Shown here: one piece after another, positions 17,194 to 25,480 of the stretch
Layout of the letters: each line of letters begins with the position of its first letter
Numbering within the stretch: position 1 is the stretch's first letter
Program-made: the position numbers and the translations under genes
The notes under the pieces: generated by a model
What the model was told of the DNA's origin: nothing
Database searches by the model: none
The model's input: only the letters and a program-made list of their open reading frames with translations
NCBI RefSeq assembly: GCF_024124905.1
Contig: NZ_JAMXST010000006.1
Coordinates: forward strand, 1 to 64,000
Direction: 5' to 3'
Source of the DNA: Cellulosimicrobium cellulans
GTDB lineage: Bacteria; Actinomycetota; Actinomycetes; Actinomycetales; Cellulomonadaceae
Length of the DNA: 64,000 nt

Positions 17194-18834
17194 GTGACAG
17201 CCCCGACCGACGTCCCGAGCCGACCCGGCCCGACGTCGTCCGCTGCGACGCCGGCGGACGCCGCGCGATCGGCGCGACCGCGTCTGCGCCGCGCCGCCCG
17301 TCCCGCGTTCCCGCCGGCGCCTGTCCTCCCGACGCAGGTCGGGATCGTCCATCTTGGGATCGGCGCCTTCCACCGTGCGCACCAGGCGGTCGTCACCGAG
17401 GATGCCGTGCGCGCCACGGGCGAGACCTGCTGGGGCATCCTCGGCGTGACGCAGCGCTCCGCGTCGGTCCGCGACCAGCTCCGACCGCAGGACGGGGTCT
17501 ACACCGTGCTGACCGTCGGGCCCGACGGCGCGTCCCCGCGCGTGGTGGGGTCGGTGACCGACGTCGCGTGGCCGGCCGAGGAGACGCCGCGCGTCCTCGC
17601 GGCGCTCGCCGCACCGACGACGCACGTCGTGACGCTCACGGTCACCGAGAAGGGGTACGCGCGCCGGGCCGACGGTCACCTCGACGTCGACGCGGTCGCG
17701 GGCGACCTCGAGGTGCTGCGCCGCGAGGAGGCGGCGACGAGCTCTCCGGGCGGGGGCGCGCCGGGCGCGGGCGTCCCGGGCGACGCCGCGGGGGAGGACG
17801 CCCACGGCGTCGCGGCGGCCAGCGCCGTCGGGCTCCTCGTGCGCGGGCTCGCGGCGCGGCGTCGGGCCGGGGGAGCGCCCCTGACCGTGCTGAGCTGCGA
17901 CAACCTCGCCGACAACGGGCACGTGCTCGCCCGGCTCGTGGGCGAGGCGGTCGACGCCGCACTCCCGGGCGCCGAGGGAGATGCGCTGCGCGCCTGGCTC
18001 GCCGCGTCGGTGACCTTCCCGTGCAGCATGGTCGACCGCATCGTGCCGGCCACGACGCCCGCGCAGCGCGACGAGGTCGAGACGCTGCTCGGCGCGCGCG
18101 ACGAGGGCCTGGTCGTGGCGGAGCAGTTCCTCCAGTGGGTGATCGAGGACCGCTTCGCCGGGCCGCGCCCCGCGTGGGAGCGAGGCGGGGCGACGCTCAC
18201 GCGCGACGTCGCGCCCTACGAGCGCGCGAAGCTGCGCCTGCTCAACGGGGCGCACTCCTACCTCGCGTACGCGGGCTCGCTCGCCGGGCACACGACGATC
18301 GCCGAGGCCGTCGCCGACCCGGCGCTCGCCGCGGGCGCCCGGGCGCTCCAGGCCGACGCGCTCGCGACGCTCGACGCGCCGGACGGCGTCGACCTCGCCG
18401 CGTACGCGCAGACGCTGCTCGACCGGTTCGCCAACCCCGCGACGGGGCACACGACGCGACAGGTCGCGGCGGACGGCACGCAGAAGATCCCGTTCCGCTG
18501 GGGCGCGACGCTCGCCGACCTCCTCGCGGCGCGCCCGGACGCCCCGGTGCCGCAGGGCGTCGTGGCGGCGCTCGCCGCGTGGGCCGGGTACGTCGTCGCG
18601 GAGGTGCGCGCGGGCCGCACGGTGGACGACCCGCGCGGCGACGAGCTGGGCGCGGTGGTCGCGGGCGCGCCCGACGACGCGGCGGCCGTCCGCGCGCTCG
18701 TCCGCCTCCCCGGCCTGCTGCCCGCGGTCCCGGACGCGCGCCTGGACGAGATCGCCGACGGGGCCGTCGCCGCGGCCGTCGGCGCGAGCACGACCGGCAC
18801 GACCGGCACGACGAACGAGGAGGCTGCGCCGTGA
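17194..18834 (+). CDS. uxuB: Fructuronate reductase (mannitol dehydrogenase family)
   Basis: UxuB reduces D-fructuronate to D-mannonate with NADH. The 546-residue protein is a long-chain mannitol dehydrogenase: Rossmann segment VGIVHLGIGAFHRAHQAV near residue 50, TVTEKGYARRADGHLDVD, LSCDNLADNG, CSMVDRIVP and the active-site block YERAKLRLLNGAHSYLAYAG with the catalytic Lys. It is longer than usual (about 490) because of an N-terminal extension and a Gly/Ala-rich insert near residues 185-210. GTG at 17194 follows TGGAGG. The last codons overlap uxuA (GTGA). The shared operators place it in the uxaC regulon. Confidence 0.92.
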   Translation: MTAPTDVPSRPGPTSSAATPADAARSARPRLRRAARPAFPPAPVLPTQVGIVHLGIGAFHRAHQAVVTEDAVRATGETCWGILGVTQRSASVRDQLRPQDGVYTVLTVGPDGASPRVVGSVTDVAWPAEETPRVLAALAAPTTHVVTLTVTEKGYARRADGHLDVDAVAGDLEVLRREEAATSSPGGGAPGAGVPGDAAGEDAHGVAAASAVGLLVRGLAARRRAGGAPLTVLSCDNLADNGHVLARLVGEAVDAALPGAEGDALRAWLAASVTFPCSMVDRIVPATTPAQRDEVETLLGARDEGLVVAEQFLQWVIEDRFAGPRPAWERGGATLTRDVAPYERAKLRLLNGAHSYLAYAGSLAGHTTIAEAVADPALAAGARALQADALATLDAPDGVDLAAYAQTLLDRFANPATGHTTRQVAADGTQKIPFRWGATLADLLAARPDAPVPQGVVAALAAWAGYVVAEVRAGRTVDDPRGDELGAVVAGAPDDAAAVRALVRLPGLLPAVPDARLDEIADGAVAAAVGASTTGTTGTTNEEAAP

Positions 18835-19952
18835 AGATGGGGTTCCGCTGGTACGGGGAGGGGAACGACACGGTCACGCTCGACCACGTGCGCCAGGTCC
18901 CCGGCGTGGAGACGATCGTGTGGAGCCTGCACGGCAAGCAGGCCGGCGAGGTGTGGGAGCAGGCGGAGATCGACGCCGAGGTCGCGACGATCACCGGGCT
19001 GAGCGACGAGGCCCGCGCGCGCGGGATCACCCGGACCTTCGACGCCGAGGTGGTCGAGTCCGTCAACGTGCACGAGTCGATCAAGCTCGGCAGGACCGTC
19101 CTCGGGCGCAGCCGCGACGAGGCGATCGAGAACTACGTGACGACGATCCGCCGGCTGGGCCGGGCCGGGGTGAAGGTCGTCTGCTACAACTTCATGCCCG
19201 TCTTCGACTGGCTGCGCACCGACCTGTGGCGCCCGCTGCCCGACGGCTCGACCGCGCTGTTCTTCGAGCGGGCCGTCGTGGACGCGCTCTCGCCGCAGAG
19301 CCTCATCGCCGACATGGAGGCGAACACGCACGGCCTCACGCTGCCCGGCTGGGAGCCCGAGCGGCTCGCGAGCTTCGCCGAGCTCGACGCCGCCTACGAG
19401 GGCGTGACGCGCGAGGACATGTACGCCCACTACCGGTACTTCCTCGACGCCGTGATCCCCGCGTGCGAGGAGGCCGACGTCAAGCTCGGCGTGCACCCCG
19501 ACGACCCGCCCTACGACGTGTTCGGCTGGCCTCGCGTCGTGTCGACGAAGGACGACCTCGCGCGCGTGCTGTCCCTCCACGACAGCCCGTACCACGGCCT
19601 GACGCTGTGCCTCGGCAGCTTCTCGGCGAACCCCGACCAGGACGCGGTCGACGCCGTGCGCACGTTCATGGACCGCATCCACTTCACGCACGTGCGCAAC
19701 ATCAAGCACCTGGGGAACGGCGACTTCACCGAGGTCGCGCACCGCGCGTGCGAGGGCAGCGTCGACACGACGGGCATCATGCGCGCGTACGCCGAGGCGG
19801 GCTACCAGGGCTACGTGCGCCCCGACCACGGCCGGCACCTGTGGGACGAGAACACGACGAACAAGCCCCGCCCCGGCTACGGCCTGTACGACCGCGCGCT
19901 CGGCGTCCAGTACCTGCTCGGCGCCTGGGACGCGTTCCGGTACGACGCCTGA
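18831..19952 (+). CDS. uxuA: Mannonate dehydratase
   Basis: UxuA dehydrates D-mannonate to 2-keto-3-deoxygluconate. The 373-residue barrel starts KMGFRWYGEGNDTVTLDHVRQVPG and contains the conserved VVCYNFMPVFDWLRTDL, KLGVHPDDPP (metal ligands), TLCLGSF and the C-terminal VRPDHGRHLW motif. The GTG at 18831 has GAGGAGG upstream and overlaps the uxuB stop; an ATG two codons further in is an alternative. The kinase and aldolase that would finish the pathway (kdgK, kdgA) are not in the window. Confidence 0.94.
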   Translation: MKMGFRWYGEGNDTVTLDHVRQVPGVETIVWSLHGKQAGEVWEQAEIDAEVATITGLSDEARARGITRTFDAEVVESVNVHESIKLGRTVLGRSRDEAIENYVTTIRRLGRAGVKVVCYNFMPVFDWLRTDLWRPLPDGSTALFFERAVVDALSPQSLIADMEANTHGLTLPGWEPERLASFAELDAAYEGVTREDMYAHYRYFLDAVIPACEEADVKLGVHPDDPPYDVFGWPRVVSTKDDLARVLSLHDSPYHGLTLCLGSFSANPDQDAVDAVRTFMDRIHFTHVRNIKHLGNGDFTEVAHRACEGSVDTTGIMRAYAEAGYQGYVRPDHGRHLWDENTTNKPRPGYGLYDRALGVQYLLGAWDAFRYDA

Positions 19953-19983
19953 CGGCTCGGCACGAGCTGCGGGACGCTCTGCG

Positions 19984-20898
19984 TCACGCCATCGTGATGA
20001 TGGTCTTGCCGGTCGGCCGCTCGGCGGGGTTGAGCGCGTCGGGCGCCTCGGCGAGCGGGCGGACCGTGCCGATGGTGGTGCGGAGCCGTCCGGTGCGCAC
20101 GCGCGCGACGATCTCGGTGAGCTGGGCCCGGTCCGGCTCGACGACGAAGAAGATCGACCGGCCGTCCTCGGGCTGCCGGGCCGGGGGCTCGGCGATCGTC
20201 ACGAGGGTGCCGCCGGCCTGGACGAGGTCGGTGGACCGGGCGGCGACGTCTCCGCCGATGACGTCGAACACCAGGTTGACGCGTCCGACGGCGGCGAGGT
20301 CGTCGGCACCGAGATCGACGAACTCGTGGGCGCCGTGGTCGAGCGCCGCCGCGCGGTCGGCCGTGCGGCCGGTGCCGATGACGTAGGCCCCGGCCTCGCG
20401 CGCGAGCTGGGACGCGACGGAGCCGACGCCGCCGGCGGCCCCGTGCACCAGGACGGTCTGCCCCGCCTGGAGGCGGCCGTGCTCGAACAGGCCCTGCCAG
20501 GCCGTCAGGCCGGAGACGGGCAGGCTCGCCGCGGTCACGAAGTCGACGTCGGCCGGCAGCGGCGCGAGGTTCCGGGCCTCGACGGCGACGTACTCGGCGA
20601 GTGTGCCGTTCCTGGTCCAGTCGGCGAGCCCGAGCACGCGCTGCCCGACGTCGAGGCCGGTGGTGCCGTAACCGAGGCCGGTGACGACCCCGGCGAGCTC
20701 GTGTCCGGGGATGCTCGGCGTACGGTCACGCCCGGCACGGTCCGTCCACGTCGCCGGCCAGGTGAGCTCCCCGGGCGTGAAGCCGGAGGCGTGGACGCGG
20801 ACGACGACGTCGTTCTCCGACGCGTGCGGCTCGGGTTGCTCGGTCAGCGCCATCCCTGCGGTTCCGGCGTCGGGGTCGGTCACGATGATCGCCTGCAT
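19984..20898 (-). CDS. NADP-dependent quinone oxidoreductase-like MDR protein
   Basis: This 304-residue medium-chain dehydrogenase/reductase is of the zinc-independent quinone oxidoreductase branch. The GroES-like half contains SIPGHELAGVVTGLGYG, and the nucleotide-binding half VLVHGAAGGVGSVASQLARE around residue 145, the AxxGVG pattern for NADPH. Catalytic zinc cysteines are absent. Such enzymes reduce quinones or enals in detoxification. It starts at an ATG preceded by AGGAG and lies 60 bp downstream of an ECF41-like sigma gene; ECF41 genes are usually next to an oxidoreductase-type gene, which fits. Confidence 0.85.
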   Translation of the reverse strand: MQAIIVTDPDAGTAGMALTEQPEPHASENDVVVRVHASGFTPGELTWPATWTDRAGRDRTPSIPGHELAGVVTGLGYGTTGLDVGQRVLGLADWTRNGTLAEYVAVEARNLAPLPADVDFVTAASLPVSGLTAWQGLFEHGRLQAGQTVLVHGAAGGVGSVASQLAREAGAYVIGTGRTADRAAALDHGAHEFVDLGADDLAAVGRVNLVFDVIGGDVAARSTDLVQAGGTLVTIAEPPARQPEDGRSIFFVVEPDRAQLTEIVARVRTGRLRTTIGTVRPLAEAPDALNPAERPTGKTIITMA

Positions 20899-20958
20899 AG
20901 GTGTGCTCCTGTTCGGGTGGAGGTGTGCACCAGATAGACGACGCTGCCCGGTCCCGTG

Positions 20959-21858
20959 TCAGGTGGGGCGCCAGGTCCGCAGCTTGTGGGGGTTCCACTG
21001 GACGAGGACCGCACGCACCGCGCCGCCGTCGGTGACCAGCTCCAGGACGCCGCTGGTGTCCCCGTCCCGGTCGAAGGTGAGGACGACCCCGGACGGGGTC
21101 TCGCGCAGCCGGAGCGTGGTCGGCGCCTGACGGGCCAGGACCCCGACGACGAACCGCGCGACCTTCTCGGCTCCGCGCACGGGGTTGAGGGCCGCGCGCG
21201 CGACGCCACCGCCGTCGGAGAGCAGGGTCACGTCCGGGTGCAGCAGCCTGAGCAGCTCGGCGACGTCGCCGGTGACGGCGGCGCGCTGGAACGCGGCGGT
21301 GAGCGAGGGGTCGGGGACGCCGCTCACGTCGCCGCCCGCTGCGATACGAGCGCGCGCCGACGACGCGAGCTGGCGGACGGCACCCGGCGAGCGGTCGAGC
21401 ACGTCCGCGACCTCGGCGACGGGGACGTCGAACACGTCGCGGAGGACGAACGCGACGCGCTCCGCCGGCGTCATCGACTCCATCACCGTCAGCAGGGCCA
21501 TGCTCACGGACTCCGACCGCACGGCGAGCTCGGCGGGGTCGCCGTCCTGGAGGGTCGGGGTGGCGTAGCGCCCGTCGGCCACCGGCTCGGGCAGCCACGG
21601 GCCGACGTACCTGTCGTGGCGCCGCGGCGCGCTCTTCAGGACGTCCAGGCACACGCGGCTCGTCGTCCTCGCGAACCACCCCACGCGGTTCGTCACCGCC
21701 TCGCGACCCGCGTCGTCGAGGCGGTACCAGCGGACGAACGCCTCCTGCACGGCGTCCTCGGCGTCGGCGACCGTGCCGAGCATCCGGAATGCCAGGCCGA
21801 CCAGGCGGTTCCGGTCCACGTCCCTCGGTCCTGAGGTCTGCGACATGACAGCCATCAT
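20959..21858 (-). CDS. ECF41-type sigma factor (SigJ-like) with SnoaL-like C-terminus
   Basis: This ECF sigma factor has about 299 residues. Region 2 includes LVGLAFRMLGTVADAEDAVQEAFVRWY and region 4 LTPAERVAF(VL)RDVFDVP with GAVRQLASSARARI. A C-terminal NTF2/SnoaL-like domain of about 110 residues follows, ending HKLRTW. This layout defines the ECF41 group, where the C-terminal domain replaces an anti-sigma factor. Three ATGs lie close together (21858, 21855, 21846) and none has a strong ribosome site; the true start is uncertain by four codons. The adjacent oxidoreductase is probably a target. Confidence 0.85.
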   Translation of the reverse strand: MMAVMSQTSGPRDVDRNRLVGLAFRMLGTVADAEDAVQEAFVRWYRLDDAGREAVTNRVGWFARTTSRVCLDVLKSAPRRHDRYVGPWLPEPVADGRYATPTLQDGDPAELAVRSESVSMALLTVMESMTPAERVAFVLRDVFDVPVAEVADVLDRSPGAVRQLASSARARIAAGGDVSGVPDPSLTAAFQRAAVTGDVAELLRLLHPDVTLLSDGGGVARAALNPVRGAEKVARFVVGVLARQAPTTLRLRETPSGVVLTFDRDGDTSGVLELVTDGGAVRAVLVQWNPHKLRTWRPT

Positions 21859-21935
21859 CCGCCGGACCGGCGCCTCGAGGCGCACGCGAGGGACACCCGG
21901 AGGGCGGACCCCGCGGGGGTTCACGGTCCGTGCGG

Positions 21936-22355
21936 CTAGGCGTCCCCGGCGGCGGACCGCGCCTCGCCCCAGCCGTACCAGCGCTCGACCTCGATCCACG
22001 CGCTGACGCGCGGGCTGTGCCGGTTCGCGTACTCGTGCCCCGTGTAGTGGCGAGAGATCCGGTCGATGTCGGCCAGGCCCTCGTCGGGGCTCAGCTCCGT
22101 GACACGTCCGACGAGCGTCACGTGCGTGTACCAGTTCTCGTCGAGCACGGTGAGCGAGACGCGCGGGTCCTTCCGCAGGTGCCGGAGGCGCACGCGCGAC
22201 TCGTCGAGGTTGACGAGCACGCGGCCGTCGTCCTCCCAGACGTACCACGTCGCCGCGGTGACGGGTGCGCCGTCGGACCGCACGGTCGCCATGACGGCGG
22301 CGTTCGGGCGGCGCAGCAGCTCGACGAGACGGGACGGCAGCGGGGGTCGGGACAC
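21936..22355 (-). CDS. PPOX-class (F420/FMN-binding split barrel) protein
   Basis: This 139-residue pyridoxamine-5'-phosphate-oxidase-like split-barrel protein shows NAAVMATVRSDGAPVTAATWYVWEDDGRVLVNLDESRVRLRHLRKDPRVSLTV in its first half, the standard flavin or F420 binding half. Related actinobacterial proteins are F420-dependent reductases or haem/biliverdin reductases; the cofactor cannot be decided here. The GTG start follows GGAGGAG. It is monocistronic in appearance, 77 bp upstream of the sigma gene. Confidence 0.82.
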   Translation of the reverse strand: MSRPPLPSRLVELLRRPNAAVMATVRSDGAPVTAATWYVWEDDGRVLVNLDESRVRLRHLRKDPRVSLTVLDENWYTHVTLVGRVTELSPDEGLADIDRISRHYTGHEYANRHSPRVSAWIEVERWYGWGEARSAAGDA

Positions 22356-22444
22356 GACGGCTCCTCCAGGTCGGGACGGCGGGACGTCCCGACGCTACGG
22401 CACGCGAGGTCTTGTCAGCGCGTCCGGGGCGCGCCGCGCCCGGT

Positions 22445-23503
22445 TCACGAGACGCTCGGGGACTCGTCCCGGGCGAACGCGCCGACGTCGGGGTCGTAGC
22501 TCACGGTCCGCGACTGGTCGAGCTCGACGAGCACCAGGGCGTCGAGCCAGCGGCCCGGGGCACCGCCGCTACCGCCACGGCCCGGCGCCGGGAGATCGGC
22601 GGCGTCCGGTTCGTCCTGCACGTCGTGCACGACGACGACCGGTGCGCCGGGCAGGGGCACGCGGTCCGGCGGCGCGACGAGCAGGACCTCGACGCTCCGC
22701 TCCGCTCCCGGTGGTCCGTAGGCGACGGTCGCGTCGAACCGCGGCCGTCCGTCGTCGGTCCACGAACCCAGGTACCGCCGGTCGACGAGCGAGCCCGGCG
22801 TGCGGACCCCGTCACGCCGCAGCGCGCGCAGTCGCTCCTGGACGGCTCGGGCCTCGAGCTGCGCCGCGGCCGTCGCGAGGACGGCGACCACGCCCCACGC
22901 CAGTGCCCCGACGGCCACGCACGCGAGCGCGAGGAGCGGCTCGAACTCGAGGTCCCGTGCGAGGGGGTGCGCGACGTCGGCGAGGTCCAGCCCGACGACG
23001 GTACCCACCCCGAGGGCGACGCCGAGGAGCGCGGTGGCCCACGTCAGGCGCGACGCGACGCGGGCGGACCCGCTTGCGCCGAGGGCGACGGTGTGGACGC
23101 CGAGCAGGAGGACGCACGCGGGGAGCGCGACGACGGCGAGCGCGACCACGAGCCACCACGGAGCCGGGCGGCCTCCCGGCAGGGCGCCCGCGCCGAGCAG
23201 GCGGCCGGCGAGCAGTGTGAGGGCGGCCCCGGCGACGACCGCCACCAGCGCACCCGAGCCGAGGACCAGCCAGGTCAGGTAGCGCGACTGCGCGCGGGGC
23301 GAGAGGGGGGTCTCGACGACGGCGCGGCCGCGCCGGTCGCGGACGGCGAACGCCGGGATCCCGGGGCTGAGGAACCCCGGGTTGCCGGGCAGGCCCGTCA
23401 GCCCGGCCGCCGGCTCCGAGGCCGAGCCCCAGCTCGGGGCGTCCACCGGCGGGGCGGAGGCCGGTCCGTCGCGGCCGTCGAGGTCGTCGCGCGATGCGGT
23501 CAT
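22445..23503 (-). CDS. Four-helix membrane protein of unknown function
   Basis: This protein has 352 residues. A Pro/Gly-rich cytoplasmic-type N-terminus (about 60) is followed by four hydrophobic helices at about residues 75-100, 110-130, 145-170 and 180-205. A helical region (ARAVQERLRALRRDG) and a beta-rich soluble domain (VRTPGSLVDRRYLGSWTDDGRPRFDATVAYG) complete it. The soluble part resembles the DUF3592-like domains found in actinobacterial membrane proteins, but the match is weak. The ATG has GAGAGGAGGG upstream. No functional link to its neighbours is evident. Confidence 0.75.
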   Translation of the reverse strand: MTASRDDLDGRDGPASAPPVDAPSWGSASEPAAGLTGLPGNPGFLSPGIPAFAVRDRRGRAVVETPLSPRAQSRYLTWLVLGSGALVAVVAGAALTLLAGRLLGAGALPGGRPAPWWLVVALAVVALPACVLLLGVHTVALGASGSARVASRLTWATALLGVALGVGTVVGLDLADVAHPLARDLEFEPLLALACVAVGALAWGVVAVLATAAAQLEARAVQERLRALRRDGVRTPGSLVDRRYLGSWTDDGRPRFDATVAYGPPGAERSVEVLLVAPPDRVPLPGAPVVVVHDVQDEPDAADLPAPGRGGSGGAPGRWLDALVLVELDQSRTVSYDPDVGAFARDESPSVS

Positions 23504-23637
23504 GGCAGCCCTCCTCTCTGGTCAAGAAAATCTCAAGTGCAGGGTAGGGGATGGTGGGCGAGATGTCACCGCCCCGGTGCGCGGCGGGGTCCGTCCGGGT
23601 CTCCCGACGAGGTCGTTCGGGCGCGGCGGCGCGTGAC

Positions 23638-24675
23638 ATGATCGACCTCATGCTCACTCCCGCCACCGGCGCGGCCGGGTCGCGCATCGCCGGCCTCGGT
23701 CACTTCCAGCCCGAGAAGACGCTGACGAACGACGACATCGCGCAGCTCGTCGAGACCAACGACGAGTGGATCCGCTCGCGCACGGGGATCGTCACGCGGC
23801 ACGTCGCCGACGACGACACGACCGTCGCCGACATGGCCACCGCGGCCGCGCGCCACGCGCTCGCCGACGCGGGCGTCGACCCCGCCGAGGTCGACCTCGT
23901 CATCGTCGCCACCGCCACCGCGACCGACCGCTCGCCCAACACCGCCGGCCGCGTCGCCTATCACCTGCGCACCGGCGTCATGCCCGGGCAGTCGACGCCC
24001 GAGGAGGCGTCCGAGCTCGACCTGCGCGGCGTCGTCGGGCCCGCGGTGCTCGACGTCAACGTCGCGTGCTCCGGGTTCGCCCACTCCGTCGGCCTCGCGG
24101 ACCAGGCGATCCGCGCGGGCTCCGCCCGCACCGCCGTCGTCATCGGTGCGGAGAAGCTCACCGCGTTCACCGACTGGACCGACCGCAGCACGTGCATCCT
24201 CACCGCCGACGGCGCGGGCGCCGCCGTACTGCGCGCGACGGACGAGCCCGGCGTCGGTCCCGTGACCTGGGGCTCCGAGCCCGACCTCACCCCCGCCGTG
24301 CTCATCGAGGCGCCGCAGGAGAAGTTCGCCCAGGACGGCCGCGCCGTCTTCAAGTGGGCCATCACGCGCGCCGCCGACCGCGCGCGCTCCGTCGTGGAGC
24401 GCTCCGGCGTCTCGCTCGACGACATCGAGGTGCTCGTCGCGCACCAGGCGAACCTGCGCATCATCGAGCCCCTCGCGAAGTCGCTCGGGCTGGAGTCCAA
24501 GATCGTCGTCACCGACATCGTCGAGTCCGGCAACACGTCCGCCGCGTCCATCCCGCTCGGGCTCTCCAAGTGGTGGCACGCCGGCAAGATCCCCGCCGGC
24601 GTCCCGGCGCTCCTCTTCGGCTTCGGCGGCGGGTTCGCCTGGGCGGGCCAGGTCGTGGAGACCCCGACCCGCTGA
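23638..24675 (+). CDS. 3-oxoacyl-ACP synthase III (KAS III) family protein
   Basis: This 345-residue thiolase-fold enzyme condenses an acyl-CoA with malonyl-ACP. The catalytic triad is complete: Cys144 in NVACSGFAHS, His269 in AHQANLRI and Asn299 in SGNTSAAS. The opening SRIAGLGHFQPEKTLTNDD and RTGIVTRHVA are typical of FabH. It differs from housekeeping FabH by an insert of about 17 residues before the active-site strand (TPEEASELDLRGVVG) and by standing alone, not in a fabD-fabH-acpP-fabF cluster. It may serve a special acyl starter. The ATG at 23638 or 23650 could be the start; neither has a strong ribosome site. Confidence 0.85.
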   Translation: MIDLMLTPATGAAGSRIAGLGHFQPEKTLTNDDIAQLVETNDEWIRSRTGIVTRHVADDDTTVADMATAAARHALADAGVDPAEVDLVIVATATATDRSPNTAGRVAYHLRTGVMPGQSTPEEASELDLRGVVGPAVLDVNVACSGFAHSVGLADQAIRAGSARTAVVIGAEKLTAFTDWTDRSTCILTADGAGAAVLRATDEPGVGPVTWGSEPDLTPAVLIEAPQEKFAQDGRAVFKWAITRAADRARSVVERSGVSLDDIEVLVAHQANLRIIEPLAKSLGLESKIVVTDIVESGNTSAASIPLGLSKWWHAGKIPAGVPALLFGFGGGFAWAGQVVETPTR

Positions 24676-24754
24676 CACCGGCTCGCGCCGCGCCCTGGTC
24701 CCGGGCTCCGGGTCGCCTCTGGTCGGGTCGCTGGGTCGCCTCCGGTCGAGTTCC

Positions 24755-24837
24755 GCGAGGGGCGGGGCGGGTCTACCATCCGCCGCTCGTCCCTCGCGGC
24801 TCCCGCCAGACCCGCCACGACCCGCCCCACCCCTCGC
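24755..24837 (+). repeat. 45-nt-core hairpin element, copy A
   Basis: Arms GCGAGGGGCGGGGCGGGTC (24755-24773) and GACCCGCCCCACCCCTCGC (24819-24837) pair over 19 bp with one G-T wobble. They enclose a 45-nt core (24774-24818, beginning TACCATCCGCCGCTCGT) that itself holds a small hairpin GCCGC-9 nt-GCGGC. It starts 79 bp after the KAS III stop, in the same orientation as that gene. Copies B (25263) and C (53581) share the core but not the arms. Confidence 0.85.
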
Positions 24838-24967
24838 TCCACCCGACCTCCCCGTCCGTCTCACCAGGGTGAACGCGGACGTGCGTGCCGCGACGGAGCG
24901 CGGTGGTGCGGGGTCAGCGCGACGCGCCGGGGTGGTCGGCGCACGCCTCCCGCAATGGGGTGAGGCT

Positions 24968-25009
24968 GGCTCGCGGCTCGCGGCTCGCGGCTCGCGGCTC
25001 GCGGCTCAC
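24968..25009. repeat. Six tandem copies of GGCTCGC
   Basis: The 7-bp unit GGCTCGC is repeated six times, the last copy reading GGCTCAC. It is a simple-sequence tract prone to slippage and lies in non-coding DNA, so no phase-variable gene is indicated. Confidence 0.85.
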
Positions 25010-25039
25010 CGCAGCAAGGTCCGGCCCAGCACCGACGAC

Positions 25040-25095
25040 GAGATGCGAGTTGTTGCCCTCTCTTCCGTCCGTGGAGGGGCAACAACTCGCATCTC
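25040..25095. terminator. Long perfect hairpin in the gene-free region
   Basis: GAGATGCGAGTTGTTGCC (25040-25057) pairs perfectly with GGCAACAACTCGCATCTC (25078-25095), an 18-bp stem with a 20-nt loop. It is symmetrical enough to act from both strands, but it lies 365 bp from the nearest upstream stop codon, so its role as a terminator is not certain. Confidence 0.5.
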
Positions 25096-25262
25096 ATGAG
25101 CCGTCGGCCGTCGGCTGTGACGGTCGGTGGGTGGGCGCGTCGCCCTCGACTCGGCCCCTGCACCGGGTCGTGGGGGTGATCGTCGTGACCCGTCCGGAGC
25201 ACTGCGGGCCTGGGCCCGACCGATCGCCTGAGGCGAGACCTTCTGCGAGGGCCGACGCCGGA

Positions 25263-25345
25263 GCGGAGGGTGGGGCGGGTCGTGGCGGGTCTGGCGGGAG
25301 CCGCGAGGAACGAGCGGCGGATGGTAGACCCGCCCCACCCTCCGC
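25263..25345 (-). repeat. 45-nt-core hairpin element, copy B
   Basis: Arms GCGGAGGGTGGGGCGGGTC (25263-25281) and GACCCGCCCCACCCTCCGC (25327-25345) pair perfectly over 19 bp. The enclosed core (25282-25326) is the reverse complement of the copy A core with one substitution. It lies 135 bp beyond the stop of the minus-strand gene at 25481, in that gene's orientation. Confidence 0.85.
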
Positions 25346-25480
25346 GGAGGTGTCGGGCCGGAGGTGACCGGTCGACGGACATCCGTGGAGGTGCCGGGCC
25401 GGGGCGACCGGAGGGGCGTACCCGGCTGTCGGCCGCCCAGGTCCGACGCCGGGCGGCCGACACGGGGCCGTGGCTTCCCC

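Larger units (their letters stand above)
24676..25480. other. 805-bp gene-free region rich in inverted repeats
   Basis: This gap lies between two convergent genes. It holds two inverted copies of a 45-nt-core hairpin element (24755-24837 and 25263-25345), a 7-bp tandem repeat (24968-25009) and a long perfect hairpin (25040-25095). I find no credible reading frame, tRNA or promoter. The whole could be a non-autonomous mobile element bounded by the two inverted copies. Confidence 0.6.

Noticed and set aside
24968-25009. Tandem repeat considered as a CRISPR array
   Set aside because: The unit is 7 bp with no spacers and no cas genes are present.
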